From Bacteroidota bacterium (GTDB lineage: Bacteria > Bacteroidota > Bacteroidia > Chitinophagales > BACL12), in assembly GCA_029571985.1 (NCBI GenBank), contig JAKQVC010000114.1, positions 1 to 63,957 on the forward strand: 63,957 nt of DNA, in the 5' to 3' direction. Below the pieces are notes generated by a model, which had not been told where the DNA came from, did not search any database, and worked only from the letters and a program-made list of their open reading frames with translations. Made by a program: the position numbers and the translations under genes. Positions 44,142 to 53,890 of the stretch are shown here, in pieces; within the stretch, counting starts at the first letter, position 1, and every line of letters starts with the position of its first letter.

Positions 44142-46532
44142 ATGATGCGAACTACGGGTTTGTGCTTATTGGCTTTGCTCTTCTGCGGGACTGCACATGC
44201 GGCCACTGCCACGATTAGTGATTCCATTGATATTAAGCATATAGCACTCCATCTTGATATAACAGATTATGCCGGACAAAGCATTTCAGGCACTGCCACT
44301 GTAACGATTGCGGCAAAGGTGGATGGTATTACCCATCTTCCATTAGACCTCATGATTGATGGTGTAACCGGAATTTCGGATGATGCCGCCCATGATTTAT
44401 TGTTTACGCATATAGGTGAACAATTGGATATCACTTTGTTTGCACCTCTGAATACTGCAGATGAAGTAACCATCACCATTGAATATGCAGGTGAGCCCGC
44501 ACAGGATGGCAGTTGGGGTGGATGGTATTGGAATGGCGATTACAGTTATCAATTAGGTGTTGGATTTGATGCTATTCCGCATAATTATGGTCGCGCCTGG
44601 TTTCCTTGCTTCGATAATTTTGTTGAACGCAGTACCTACGATTTTTCCATTACTACATCTGCCGATAAAAAAGCATTTTGCAACGGAATATTGCAGGATA
44701 GTCTCGTAAATGGTGATGGCACCATTACCTGGAATTGGAATTGCGCACAAACCATTCCAAGTTATCTGGCGAGTGTTGCTGTTTCAACCTATGCTACCGT
44801 TTATGATACACATGCAGGAATTGACCGCACCTTCCCTATTCAGTTTGCAGCGAAGCCGGAAGATACAACCGACATGAAAAACTCTTTCGTAAATCTGCAT
44901 GGTGCTTTAGAAACTTTCGAAACTCATTATGGACCTTACGCCTGGGATCGGGTTGGCTTTACCGTAGTTCCTTTTAATGCCGGTGCGATGGAACACAGTA
45001 TGAATATTGCCTATCCCCTATTTGCCGTAAACGGATTAACCACCTGGGAAACTTTATATGCGCATGAATTAAGTCACCAATGGTGGGGCGATTTAGTAAC
45101 CACCAGCAAAGCAGAAGAAATGTGGCTGAATGAAGGCTGGGCCGTATTTTCGGAACATTTATTTACAGAAGCCATTTACGGAAGGGAAGCCTATCTGGAA
45201 ACTGTAAATAACAACTTTTTAGATGTCATACATTATGCGGCAGCTAATGACGGTAATAATTATTTTGCCATCAGCGATGTACCACAAACGCATACCTATG
45301 GTGCTACAACTTACAATAAAGGCGCGTCTGTAGTGCACTCGCTGCGCGGATATTTGGGTGATGATTTGTTTTTTTCCTGCATCAACAGCTTTTTAGAAGA
45401 AAATAAATTCACAGATATCACCGCAGCAGAATTGCGCGATTATCTGAGTGCATGCAGTGGAAAAGATATGACCGATTTTTTTGAAGACTGGGTATATCAG
45501 CCCGGATTTTTAGGATTTGAGATTGATGCCCTCGGCGAGCAGAAAGGTTCCATTTATTCGATATGTATACAACAAAAAGGGAAGCATGTAAATCATTTAG
45601 GTCAAAACGTTCCACTTACCATTTATGGAATTAAAACAGATGGAACAGTGGCCGATTCTATTGACATTATGATGAGCGGTGAAAAAATGATGTTCGACTG
45701 GACGCCTGCTGAGTTGTCATCATTTTTTGTAATTGATTATCGTGACAAATTAAATGACGCAACAACATCCGACTTAAAAACAATAAGCGAAGCTGGAGAT
45801 TATGATATGGAACATGCGTTAATTGATTTGGAAGTTACTTCTTTTGTAGGTGAGGGCACCATTTATGCAGAGCATCACTGGGTGGCAGCAGATGGATTTA
45901 AATTACCACATCCGGGACTGCATGTAAATACACAACGTTATTGGCGGGTAGTGAATGAGTTACCGGCCGCCACAGCGATTGAAGTCTTTTTAGATTACAA
46001 TGGCCAACTTACTACAGGTGGTGGATATTTGGACAATGAATTTATTACGGGTTCGGAAGATAGTCTCGTGTTGTTATACCGGAATACTTTTGATAGCGAC
46101 TGGCAAATTCTTACGGATGCTGTTGTTAACCCGTTCGGCAGCAAGATAGACAAGCGTGGCCGGTTTGAATTGACCAGCTTACCAACAGGAGAATATGCCA
46201 TCGGCATGTATGATCATACCTTACCTGATATGCCATTAGATACCAATTCGCTTTGTGCAGATTATACCGGTATTTCAAATAATGCTCCGGAATTCGTTCG
46301 CGTATTCCCTAACCCATCCAATACCACTTTACAGGTGGAGGTTAATCCTGCATTACTCAATAATACCATCATCCTAATCGACAGTGCCGGACGAATTGTT
46401 TGGAGTGGTAGAATATCACAGGCAAATATGTCAATTTCGATAGCTACCCTCCCAGCCGGAACTTATCAACTTTATGTTGAAAACAGCCGTTCTGAGCGGA
46501 TTGCAGCCGAAAAGGTGTTGATTATACATTAA
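44142..46532 (+). CDS. Secreted M1 family aminopeptidase with T9SS sorting domain
   Basis: The 796-residue protein has a signal peptide (about 1-20), the M1 N-terminal beta-domain (about 28-215) and the catalytic domain. GAMEH (281-285) recognises the peptide N-terminus. HELSH (308-312) plus Glu331 in LNEGWAVF bind zinc. A post-catalytic region follows (about 500-690), and a T9SS sorting domain ends the chain (from about 715: VRVFPNPSNTTLQVEVNPAL, SIATLPAGTYQLYVEN). It should release N-terminal amino acids from peptides outside the cell. The GxMEN motif has His instead of Asn. It precedes a hydroxyacyl-CoA dehydrogenase gene by 23 bp. Confidence 0.93.
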   Translation: MMRTTGLCLLALLFCGTAHAATATISDSIDIKHIALHLDITDYAGQSISGTATVTIAAKVDGITHLPLDLMIDGVTGISDDAAHDLLFTHIGEQLDITLFAPLNTADEVTITIEYAGEPAQDGSWGGWYWNGDYSYQLGVGFDAIPHNYGRAWFPCFDNFVERSTYDFSITTSADKKAFCNGILQDSLVNGDGTITWNWNCAQTIPSYLASVAVSTYATVYDTHAGIDRTFPIQFAAKPEDTTDMKNSFVNLHGALETFETHYGPYAWDRVGFTVVPFNAGAMEHSMNIAYPLFAVNGLTTWETLYAHELSHQWWGDLVTTSKAEEMWLNEGWAVFSEHLFTEAIYGREAYLETVNNNFLDVIHYAAANDGNNYFAISDVPQTHTYGATTYNKGASVVHSLRGYLGDDLFFSCINSFLEENKFTDITAAELRDYLSACSGKDMTDFFEDWVYQPGFLGFEIDALGEQKGSIYSICIQQKGKHVNHLGQNVPLTIYGIKTDGTVADSIDIMMSGEKMMFDWTPAELSSFFVIDYRDKLNDATTSDLKTISEAGDYDMEHALIDLEVTSFVGEGTIYAEHHWVAADGFKLPHPGLHVNTQRYWRVVNELPAATAIEVFLDYNGQLTTGGGYLDNEFITGSEDSLVLLYRNTFDSDWQILTDAVVNPFGSKIDKRGRFELTSLPTGEYAIGMYDHTLPDMPLDTNSLCADYTGISNNAPEFVRVFPNPSNTTLQVEVNPALLNNTIILIDSAGRIVWSGRISQANMSISIATLPAGTYQLYVENSRSERIAAEKVLIIH

Positions 46533-46555
46533 TATTGCGCAAACTTTTTTGCGTT

Positions 46556-47443
46556 ATGAAAAATGTTACGGTGATTGGTGCCGGCACAATGGGAAACGGC
46601 ATTGCACATGTTTTTGCGATGAAAGGCCACAAGGTTACACTGGTGGATGTATCTGAACCGGCACTGCAAAAGGCCGTTGCCACTATTACCAATAACCTCG
46701 ACCGCATGGTGGCGAAGGAAAAAATTTCGGCAGAAGACAAAAATGCCACGCTTGCAAATATCACAACCTATACGAATTTCGAACACAGCACCCAGGCTGA
46801 TTTAGTTGTGGAAGCGGCTACAGAACGCGTCGATTTAAAACTTAAAATCTTTACTGAGCTCGACCAGATTTGTGCGCCGCATACGATACTGGCCAGTAAT
46901 ACCTCTTCTATTTCCATCACCAAAATAGCTGCAGCCACCAAACGCGCTGATCGCGTGATTGGCATGCATTTTATGAATCCCGTTCCGGTGATGAAATTGG
47001 TTGAAGTTATTCGCGGATATGCAACCAGCGATGAAACAGCAAAAACCATCATGGAATTAAGTGCTGCATTAGATAAAGTACCGGTTGAAGTAAATGATTA
47101 TCCGGGCTTTGTTGCCAACCGCATTTTAATGCCGATGATTAATGAGGCCATTTACACTTTATATGAAGGTGTTGCCGGTGTTTACGAAATTGATACCGTG
47201 ATGAAACTCGGTATGGCGCATCCAATGGGACCGCTACAATTAGCAGATTTTATTGGATTAGATGTTTGCCTGAGCATCCTGAATGTGTTGCATGATGGCT
47301 TCGGCAATCCAAAATACGCCCCTTGTCCGCTGCTCGTCAATATGGTTACAGCCGGATTCCTCGGTGCTAAATCCGGAGAAGGATTTTACACCTATGCTGC
47401 CGGAAGTAAAGACCTTGTTGTAAGTGCACGATTTACGAAGTAA
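46556..47443 (+). CDS. 3-hydroxyacyl-CoA (3-hydroxybutyryl-CoA) dehydrogenase
   Basis: The 295-residue NAD-dependent enzyme oxidises or reduces the 3-hydroxy group of acyl-CoA in fatty acid or butyrate metabolism. It begins KNVTVIGAGTMGNGIAHVFA (Rossmann GxGxxG). Catalytic-domain motifs are ILASNTSSISITKIA, GMHFMNPVPVMKLVEVI (His and Asn of the dyad region) and YPGFVANRILMPMINEAI. Length and motifs fit the short single-domain form. Seven codons upstream is a TTG in frame, but the ATG gives the standard start. Regulation is not evident. Confidence 0.95.
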   Translation: MKNVTVIGAGTMGNGIAHVFAMKGHKVTLVDVSEPALQKAVATITNNLDRMVAKEKISAEDKNATLANITTYTNFEHSTQADLVVEAATERVDLKLKIFTELDQICAPHTILASNTSSISITKIAAATKRADRVIGMHFMNPVPVMKLVEVIRGYATSDETAKTIMELSAALDKVPVEVNDYPGFVANRILMPMINEAIYTLYEGVAGVYEIDTVMKLGMAHPMGPLQLADFIGLDVCLSILNVLHDGFGNPKYAPCPLLVNMVTAGFLGAKSGEGFYTYAAGSKDLVVSARFTK

Positions 47444-47519
47444 TTTTTTTATTTACCTATCCATCGACGATTGGTATTGCACATGTGCTAAAACCATACC
47501 GTCAACTTAAATATTATCT

Positions 47520-48449
47520 ATGACACCTGTATTTGCTAAAGCGTACAATCCCAGTGAAGTGCATTTTATGTCAGACGATTGCGAAAACCGCAATGAACCG
47601 CGTAAAGTTTTAATGTGCACACCGGAACATTTTTCAATTATTGATGTAAAGAACATTTACATGCAAGGACAAAAAGGCAATGTAAATGTTGACCGCGCTA
47701 ATGTGCAATGGGATGCCATAAGAAACAGCTATCTCGCTTTAAAAAATCAAAAAATAATTGATGATGTATTGGTAATAGATGGCATTGAAGGCATGGAAGA
47801 TATGGTGTTTATTGCCAACCAGAGTTTTCCTTGGGTGATGTGGAACGGCGAGAAAATTGCCATCATGAGTCGCATGCGTCATGAAAACCGACAAAATGAG
47901 ATTCCATACGTGGAGGATTTTTACAAAGACCACGGTTATAAAATTGTAGAGCTGCAAAGCAAATATCATTTTGAAGGTATGGGCGATATGATTGCACATC
48001 CAGGTAAAAGACTCTTATATGGTGGATATGGTTTCAGAACAGACCGCGCCGCATACGACGAAATTGCGCGCATTGTAGATGCCCCGATTATTACTTTGGA
48101 ACTTATCAGCGAGCATCACTATCATCTGGATACCTGTTTTTTACCGTTGAATCATTCAGAAGTATTAATTGCACCGGATGCCTTTACACCGGAGTCGCTG
48201 AATATTATACGCCGCATGTTTGAAGGCGTATATGAAATTCCGGAGGAAGAAGCTATTGAAGGATTCGCCTGCAATGCCCATATGATTTACGGCCAAAATA
48301 AAAATAGTTCAGCCGCTCTTGTACAAAGAGGTAATCCGGTTTCACTTAACATTTTGCAACAAAGCGCTGCACAGGTATTGGAAATCGACACCACTGAATT
48401 TATTAAAAGTGGCGGAAGTGTATTTTGTTTGAAGATGATGGTGTATTAA
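47520..48449 (+). CDS. Amidinotransferase / dimethylargininase-like hydrolase
   Basis: The 309-residue cytoplasmic protein fits the guanidine-modifying superfamily (arginine deiminase, dimethylargininase, amidinotransferase). Probable active-site parts are FEGMGDMI (acidic pair, about 151-158), EHHYHLDTCFLPL (His, about 200-205) and Cys303 in GGSVFCLKM near the C-terminus. Similar Bacteroidota proteins are annotated as arginine deiminase-related or citrulline-utilisation hydrolases (CtlX); substrate assignment is uncertain. It stands alone, 76 bp after the dehydrogenase gene. Confidence 0.87.
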   Translation: MTPVFAKAYNPSEVHFMSDDCENRNEPRKVLMCTPEHFSIIDVKNIYMQGQKGNVNVDRANVQWDAIRNSYLALKNQKIIDDVLVIDGIEGMEDMVFIANQSFPWVMWNGEKIAIMSRMRHENRQNEIPYVEDFYKDHGYKIVELQSKYHFEGMGDMIAHPGKRLLYGGYGFRTDRAAYDEIARIVDAPIITLELISEHHYHLDTCFLPLNHSEVLIAPDAFTPESLNIIRRMFEGVYEIPEEEAIEGFACNAHMIYGQNKNSSAALVQRGNPVSLNILQQSAAQVLEIDTTEFIKSGGSVFCLKMMVY

Positions 48450-48586
48450 TCAGCAGGACATTTACAGCCACCCGATTCACAGGCAAACAGCGCAAGCAAG
48501 CCTGCCATCAACAGCGTGTAAAAATGACCGTTGATACAGAGAAAATCCAATATTAAAAGGCATTCTGCAAGGGTTTTTGCGTACAT
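48446..48586 (-). CDS. Possible 46-residue hydrophobic small protein opposite the bioD leader
   Basis: The minus strand carries an ATG and 46 codons that fill almost exactly the gap between two rightward genes, overlapping the stop of the amidinotransferase-like gene by 4 bp. The product has two hydrophobic runs (LLILDFLCI and LLMAGLLALFAC) and ends in a Cys-rich tail, ACESGGCKCPAD. No promoter is visible on that strand, and the frame crosses the bioD -7 box at 48582-48589. It may be a chance frame or a decayed membrane-protein gene. Confidence 0.25.
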   Translation of the reverse strand: MYAKTLAECLLILDFLCINGHFYTLLMAGLLALFACESGGCKCPAD

Positions 48587-48601
48587 TTGCTTAGCGACTT
48601 T

Positions 48602-49234
48602 ATGAAAAAAATATTTATTACCGGCATCGGCACCGATATTGGGAAAACGATTGCTTCTGCAGTAGTGGTAGAAGCATTGCAGGCCGATTATTGGAAACCC
48701 ATTCAGAGTGGTGGTTTAGCCTACACTGATTCGCGCAGGGTTCGCGACCTGGTTTCAAATCCTAAAAGTGTATTCCATCCGGAAGCCTACACACTGCAGC
48801 AACCCTTATCACCACACGCCGCAGCCGCCATCGACGGCATTACAATCGATTTACAATCTCTGCAACTTCCACAAACAAATAATACACTTGTAATTGAAGG
48901 GGCAGGTGGCTTAATGGTTCCGTTAAACGACAAACATTTAATTCTGGATTTGATTAAACAATCGGGAGCTTCCTGTATTTTGGTTTCGAAAAATTATTTA
49001 GGCAGTATCAATCATACCTTATTAACGCATGCCGTTATGCAGGCTCACCACATTCCGGTATTGGGCATTTTATTTAACGGTCTTGAAAATCCTGCCAGCG
49101 AATCTTTTATTGCGCAATATTCCAATGCACCGATACTGGGTCGGATCGAACAGACAGATGTGCTTGATAAATCGTTTGTAAAGCGACACGCAGAATTACT
49201 GCGCAAACGTATGCAACAACTTAAATTAATCTGA
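48602..49234 (+). CDS. bioD: Dethiobiotin synthase
   Basis: The 210-residue enzyme closes the ureido ring of biotin, using ATP and CO2. It begins KKIFITGIGTDIGKT (P-loop), with WKPIQSGG next (catalytic Lys) and VIEGAGGLMVPLN in the centre. A TACATTTG box at 48582-48589 lies 12 bp before the ATG. The frame is open five codons upstream, but the ATG gives the family start. The stop overlaps the bioA start by 1 bp (TGATG), so bioD and bioA are coupled. bioB, bioF and bioC are not in view. Confidence 0.95.
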   Translation: MKKIFITGIGTDIGKTIASAVVVEALQADYWKPIQSGGLAYTDSRRVRDLVSNPKSVFHPEAYTLQQPLSPHAAAAIDGITIDLQSLQLPQTNNTLVIEGAGGLMVPLNDKHLILDLIKQSGASCILVSKNYLGSINHTLLTHAVMQAHHIPVLGILFNGLENPASESFIAQYSNAPILGRIEQTDVLDKSFVKRHAELLRKRMQQLKLI

Positions 49235-50529
49235 TGCGCGCCGACGGTCCTGTTTGGTATCCATTTACATCCATGCTGCATGCACCTGAGCCACTGCATG
49301 TTGTTTCAGGCAAGGGCGCCTTATTACATACTGCTGACGGTCGCTCGATTATTGATGCTATCAGCAGTTGGTGGACAAATATACATGGCCATGCACATCC
49401 TTATCTGCAGCAAAAACTGCATGAACAATATGGTCAGCTGGAACATGTAATCTTTGCCGGATTTACACATACGCCTGCTTTGCGCATTGCGAGCCGACTG
49501 ACAGAATGGTGCGGACCCGGATTTACAAAATTGTTTTTCAGCGATAACGGTTCAACGGCAGTAGAGGTAGCGCTGAAAATGACGTTACAATATCATTCAA
49601 ATACCGGAAGTAAAAGACATCGAATCGTTGCTTTTGAGCACAGTTATCACGGTGATACATTCGGCAGTATGAGTGTGAGTGCAAGAGATGCATTTACTGC
49701 AGCCTTTCACGATAAACTATTTGATGTAACCTTTGTTTCTCCTCCCCTACCCGGTCAGGAATTAAAATGCCTGCAACAATTAACACAGGCATTTGAACAG
49801 CAGGATGTTGCTGCAATCATATTCGAACCTTTGATTATGGGTGCAGGCGGCATGCTGATGTATACACCAGAAGCTTTGGATGCCGTAATCTCACTTGCAC
49901 ACCAGCATCAGGTGTTATGTATTGCCGATGAAGTGATGACCGGTTTTTACAGAACAGGAAAAGCATTAGCCATTCATCATCTTGAACATCAACCGGATAT
50001 TATTTGTCTAAGTAAAGGTATAACAGGTGGCAGCATGGCGCTTGGTGCAACTGTTTGCACGGAAGCTATTTTTAATGCGTTTTATACTGAGGACAAATTA
50101 AAAGCACTTTATCATGGTCATAGTTATACAGCAAATCCATTAGCCTGTGCCTTAGCAAATGCCAGTCTCGATTTATGTTTGCAACCCGGATTTCAAGCTT
50201 CTATAGATCGCATTGCAGATAAACACCATCAATTTGCGGCCAAATTAACCTCTTACGGAACAGGATCAGAAGCTGTTCTTACTAACCTGCGACAGTGCGG
50301 AACTGTTTTAGCGTTTGATATAAAAGCTGCTGAAAAAACAGGCTATTTTAACAGCATGCGCGACAGGTTGTATCAATACTTTATTGACCGCGACATTTTA
50401 CTGCGGCCACTTGGGAACACACTGTATATTATGCCTCCATACTGTATATCAGATACCATGTTGGAAATGATATATTCAGGCATCCTCAGCTTATGTCAGG
50501 AATTGAAAACTGAAGCAAGTAAAACATAA
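49234..50529 (+). CDS. bioA: Adenosylmethionine-8-amino-7-oxononanoate aminotransferase
   Basis: The 431-residue PLP enzyme transfers the amino group from S-adenosylmethionine to make diaminopelargonic acid. Motifs: VWYPFTSMLHAPEPLHV near the start, SSWWTNIHGHAHPYL, FFSDNGSTAVEVALKM, HSYHGDTFG, ADEVMTGFYRTG and the lysine-containing CLSKGITGGSMALG. Tyr and Trp residues of the KAPA pocket appear present. Length is normal. It follows bioD with a 1-bp overlap and converges with the enoyl-CoA hydratase gene (10 bp). Confidence 0.95.
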   Translation: MRADGPVWYPFTSMLHAPEPLHVVSGKGALLHTADGRSIIDAISSWWTNIHGHAHPYLQQKLHEQYGQLEHVIFAGFTHTPALRIASRLTEWCGPGFTKLFFSDNGSTAVEVALKMTLQYHSNTGSKRHRIVAFEHSYHGDTFGSMSVSARDAFTAAFHDKLFDVTFVSPPLPGQELKCLQQLTQAFEQQDVAAIIFEPLIMGAGGMLMYTPEALDAVISLAHQHQVLCIADEVMTGFYRTGKALAIHHLEHQPDIICLSKGITGGSMALGATVCTEAIFNAFYTEDKLKALYHGHSYTANPLACALANASLDLCLQPGFQASIDRIADKHHQFAAKLTSYGTGSEAVLTNLRQCGTVLAFDIKAAEKTGYFNSMRDRLYQYFIDRDILLRPLGNTLYIMPPYCISDTMLEMIYSGILSLCQELKTEASKT

Positions 50530-50539
50530 TCTGAACAGA

Positions 50540-51322
50540 TTACTTCCACTCCGGTTTTTTCTTTTCCAGAAAGGAAGCGATACCGTGTTGACAATCTTCT
50601 GTTGCGCGCGCTTCTGCATTTTTTTTGGCGGCATGTTCTAAAGCATCATCCAGGGACATTTCCTGAATTTCGGCAATCATGCGCTTGGTGCTTGTGAGTG
50701 ATACTCTGCTGGTTTGTTCTATTAAATCCTGACAGAGTGCATTTACCTTATCGTTGATATAGGCTTTATCGATAACATCATTAATTAAGCCTAACTCTTT
50801 AGCTGTTTCGGCTGATACCAGAGAACCGGTGAGCAATAATTGTCGCGCATTTCTTTCACTTATTTTCCGCAACAAAAACACCATAACAATGGCCGGAATA
50901 AATCCTATTTTCACTTCAGTATAGCCAAATTGCGCTTCCGGTACGGCAAAAGAAAAATCGCATACGGTAGCCAAACCACATCCACCGGCAATGGCGTGTC
51001 CTTCAATTTGAGCTATGATGGGTTTGGATAAGGTGTACATCTGTTTATACAAGCCCATGAGGAATCGTGAATCCGCTAAATTCTCATCAAAAGAATTCTG
51101 CTGCAGCGATTGCAGATATCCTAAATCGGCACCGGCGCTAAATACTTGACCTTCGGCACGTAAAACGATAACACGCACCCGGTCATCGCTTTCTGCCAGC
51201 GCAAAAGCCTCACGTAATTCTGCAACCAGGGTGGCATTGAAGGCATTTCTTTTCTCGGGCCGGTTTAACACAATATCAACGCGTTTGCCCTGCACGGTAT
51301 ATAAAAGCGTATGAAATGACAT
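50540..51322 (-). CDS. Enoyl-CoA hydratase/isomerase family protein
   Basis: The 260-residue crotonase-family enzyme has the oxyanion-hole segments FSAGADLGYLQSL (about 60-72) and IEGHAIAGGCGLATVCDF (about 105-122). YTEVKIGFIPAIV follows, where the second catalytic Glu is expected (GYTEVKIG, Glu present). Many members hydrate enoyl-CoA; methylglutaconyl-CoA hydratase is another possibility for this branch. It starts 1 bp downstream of the TonB receptor stop and is probably in the same transcript. It converges with bioA. Confidence 0.9.
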   Translation of the reverse strand: MSFHTLLYTVQGKRVDIVLNRPEKRNAFNATLVAELREAFALAESDDRVRVIVLRAEGQVFSAGADLGYLQSLQQNSFDENLADSRFLMGLYKQMYTLSKPIIAQIEGHAIAGGCGLATVCDFSFAVPEAQFGYTEVKIGFIPAIVMVFLLRKISERNARQLLLTGSLVSAETAKELGLINDVIDKAYINDKVNALCQDLIEQTSRVSLTSTKRMIAEIQEMSLDDALEHAAKKNAEARATEDCQHGIASFLEKKKPEWK

Positions 51323-51323
51323 A

Positions 51324-53720
51324 TCAGAAATCTATTTTGTAATAGAACAAAGGTAAAAAGCCTAACTGATACTCTTCCTTAACCGGACTGGCGGTTGGAT
51401 CAGCCGGATTCGGGGCATATGTAAGGCCTAATACGTTCTGGATATTGAATACGTTCACCAGATCAAGAGCAAGTTCATGTGAGATATCTCTTTTCTTTGA
51501 ATTGATGCGATAAGCTAATTTCAAATCAAAGCGCATATAATCCTTTAAGCGAATGGTGTTGGTGAGCGAATCGATATAGATTAATTCTTTAGCTGCTATG
51601 GTTGCCAGTGTATCCACCGGACTGGTTAGTCGGCCGTTGGCATACGTGAATTTAATACCTGTTGTTAGTACGTTACGGTCGCTGATTTCAAATTCATAAC
51701 CACCCAATAAATTGGCGGCAAAGTTGCCATTAAAGTCAGTGCTGCGTTCGATACCATCTGAGCCCACATATTTAGAATCATACAAACTGCCTGTAGCCAA
51801 AAAGAAAAAGTGGTTGCTAAAGAACTTCTCGAGTGTAAGTTCAATGCCATAATTCGTACCGGTTCCGGTATTTTGTAAGCTATCCGGAAAGAATCTGGAA
51901 AATCCGCTGCCTTCATTTGCGAGTGAAAATGCGCTGGAGCGTTTTTCGACAGGCACATCATATAAGTACTGATAGTAGGTTTCCACTTTCAGGCGCATGT
52001 TATTTGAAAGTTGTCGGTCATATCCCAAAACCGTATGTGCACTCCTGATAAATCCTACGCCTTCATTAATCAGCAAAGGATTTCCAATTGCATCGTATCG
52101 CTGATAGGTGTATTGATAGCTAGGCAGCATCTGACTATGTAATCCTAACCCCAAACTGAATGCCGATTTTGCATTCGGTTTAAACTGCATGCCTGCGCGC
52201 GGTTCAATAGATTTCGAAGCGGAATTTAAGGTAAATACTTGTCCGTGCAATCCACCTGTAAACAAAAACCTTTCAGACATTTTATACTTCCATTGAAAAT
52301 ACCCCTGAAACAACAAGGCCGAACCCGAATAATCATATCGTTTATCCCATTGCCAGCTCAGGATATTTAAGTTTGAGTCGATATGATCGTAGAAATAATT
52401 TTCAGCACTAAAACCTGTTTTGAAACTATGTTTGGCGTTTACCTTTTTATTGAGCGCATACACGGCTGACACTTTTTGGTCCTGAAAACTATAATTCATA
52501 TTGGGTACGATAGAATCCAGTTCAAATTCGATATCTCTGTAAACGAGCGCATGGTTTGCATGATTTTCCTGCCAGCTGTAAGCGAGCGTAATTTTTCCAT
52601 AAGCGGTGCTGCTATATTGTCGGCTATAAGAAACGCCGGCCACCGCCATACTTGTACCAAAATATTGATCGCGATCGCTATCACCATACAATTCAATTTC
52701 GGATGAATCATATTCACTTACAATAATATCAATATTACTTTTCCCGCCGATACCAAACACTTTCCATGAGCCTTTGCCTTGAGGGAAAGAAAGCAAAAGT
52801 GCACCGTCATAATAATTCGGAACAGCCTGTGTTCCAATAGGAATCTGCATGAATTGAAACAGCTGTAAAGTTGAATATCTGAAACTGGCAAGATAGCTTG
52901 ATCTGGATTCTTTATTAATAGGGCCCTCGGCAAATAATTCGGTACCCAGAAATCCAAGTTGACCGCTAAATTCATGTTGTTCGTTATTTCCGCGGCGCAT
53001 ATTTAAATCGAACACGCCTGCAATACTATTACCATATTCAGCAGGAAATGCACCTGTAAAGAAATCTGAGTTATTTAAATATTTATTGTTGATGATTGAC
53101 ACCGGACCACCTGTTGTTCCGGCAATTGCAAAATGGCTGGGGTTTGGTATATCAACACCTTCCAATCGCCATAAAACACCTAAAGGACTATTTCCACGCA
53201 CAATAATATCATTGCGGGAATCATCGGCGCCCTGTACACCTGCGAAGTTAGAAGCCATTCGGGCCGGATCGCCGCGACTTCCTGCATAGCGGTCTGTTTC
53301 TTCCACGCTAAAAGTGCGTACGCTATTAATGGCCATTTCGTTGTTAACCTCTCCTTTATCATTTTGAGAAGAAATCACAACTTCAATCAAAGTTTCCGCC
53401 CATTCTTCCATTTCAACCTGCAGAATCACCTCCTTGCCGGCGGTAACAATAATATTATTCAGCCAAACATCATCGTATCCAATATAGGTATACCTTACAT
53501 TCACCCGACCAACAGGTACATCATCAATCCGATAATTACCCAATTCATCGGTTGAACCGGCTGTGAGCATAACTGAATCAATATATACAATCACATTGGC
53601 TCCGATGAGCGGGCTTTTTGATTCTTTGTCATTTACCTGACCTCTTATAGATTGCACCGGCTGTTGGGCAAACGAAAAAAGGGGTAAAAGCAGTGCTAAA
53701 AGTGTGATTATCAGGCGCAT
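51324..53720 (-). CDS. TonB-dependent receptor with carboxypeptidase-regulatory-like domain
   Basis: The 798-residue outer-membrane protein has a signal peptide (ends LFSFAQ), a carboxypeptidase-regulatory-like domain (about 24-108: IRGQVNDKESKSPLIGANVI, GSTDELGNYRIDDVPVGRVN) and a plug (about 120-245: GDPARMASNFAGVQGADDSR, IIVRGNSPLGVLWRLEGVDI). A barrel follows to the end. The substrate is unknown; there is no SusD-like or metal-transport partner nearby. A TATATTTG box lies at 53738-53745 on the minus strand. The downstream enoyl-CoA hydratase gene is only 1 bp away. Confidence 0.92.
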   Translation of the reverse strand: MRLIITLLALLLPLFSFAQQPVQSIRGQVNDKESKSPLIGANVIVYIDSVMLTAGSTDELGNYRIDDVPVGRVNVRYTYIGYDDVWLNNIIVTAGKEVILQVEMEEWAETLIEVVISSQNDKGEVNNEMAINSVRTFSVEETDRYAGSRGDPARMASNFAGVQGADDSRNDIIVRGNSPLGVLWRLEGVDIPNPSHFAIAGTTGGPVSIINNKYLNNSDFFTGAFPAEYGNSIAGVFDLNMRRGNNEQHEFSGQLGFLGTELFAEGPINKESRSSYLASFRYSTLQLFQFMQIPIGTQAVPNYYDGALLLSFPQGKGSWKVFGIGGKSNIDIIVSEYDSSEIELYGDSDRDQYFGTSMAVAGVSYSRQYSSTAYGKITLAYSWQENHANHALVYRDIEFELDSIVPNMNYSFQDQKVSAVYALNKKVNAKHSFKTGFSAENYFYDHIDSNLNILSWQWDKRYDYSGSALLFQGYFQWKYKMSERFLFTGGLHGQVFTLNSASKSIEPRAGMQFKPNAKSAFSLGLGLHSQMLPSYQYTYQRYDAIGNPLLINEGVGFIRSAHTVLGYDRQLSNNMRLKVETYYQYLYDVPVEKRSSAFSLANEGSGFSRFFPDSLQNTGTGTNYGIELTLEKFFSNHFFFLATGSLYDSKYVGSDGIERSTDFNGNFAANLLGGYEFEISDRNVLTTGIKFTYANGRLTSPVDTLATIAAKELIYIDSLTNTIRLKDYMRFDLKLAYRINSKKRDISHELALDLVNVFNIQNVLGLTYAPNPADPTASPVKEEYQLGFLPLFYYKIDF

Positions 53721-53844
53721 AGGAAAAGTTTAGTCACCAAATATACGGTAATCAATGAGGGTTGATTGGCAAATTCTGCACATCCAGAGGCTGCTGATTA
53801 TTGATTATTGCAAATCCAAACTGTGATCGGGGAACAGGGAAAAT

Positions 53845-53871
53845 AAAAAAGGCTGCCCAAAGGCAGCCTTT
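53845..53871 (-). terminator. Rho-independent terminator of the 183-residue lipoprotein gene
   Basis: On the minus strand: AAAGGCTGCC, loop TTTG, GGCAGCCTTT and more T. A perfect 10-bp stem ending 19 bp after the gene's stop codon. Confidence 0.92.
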
Positions 53872-53890
53872 AACCACAAAGCAGTGGGTA

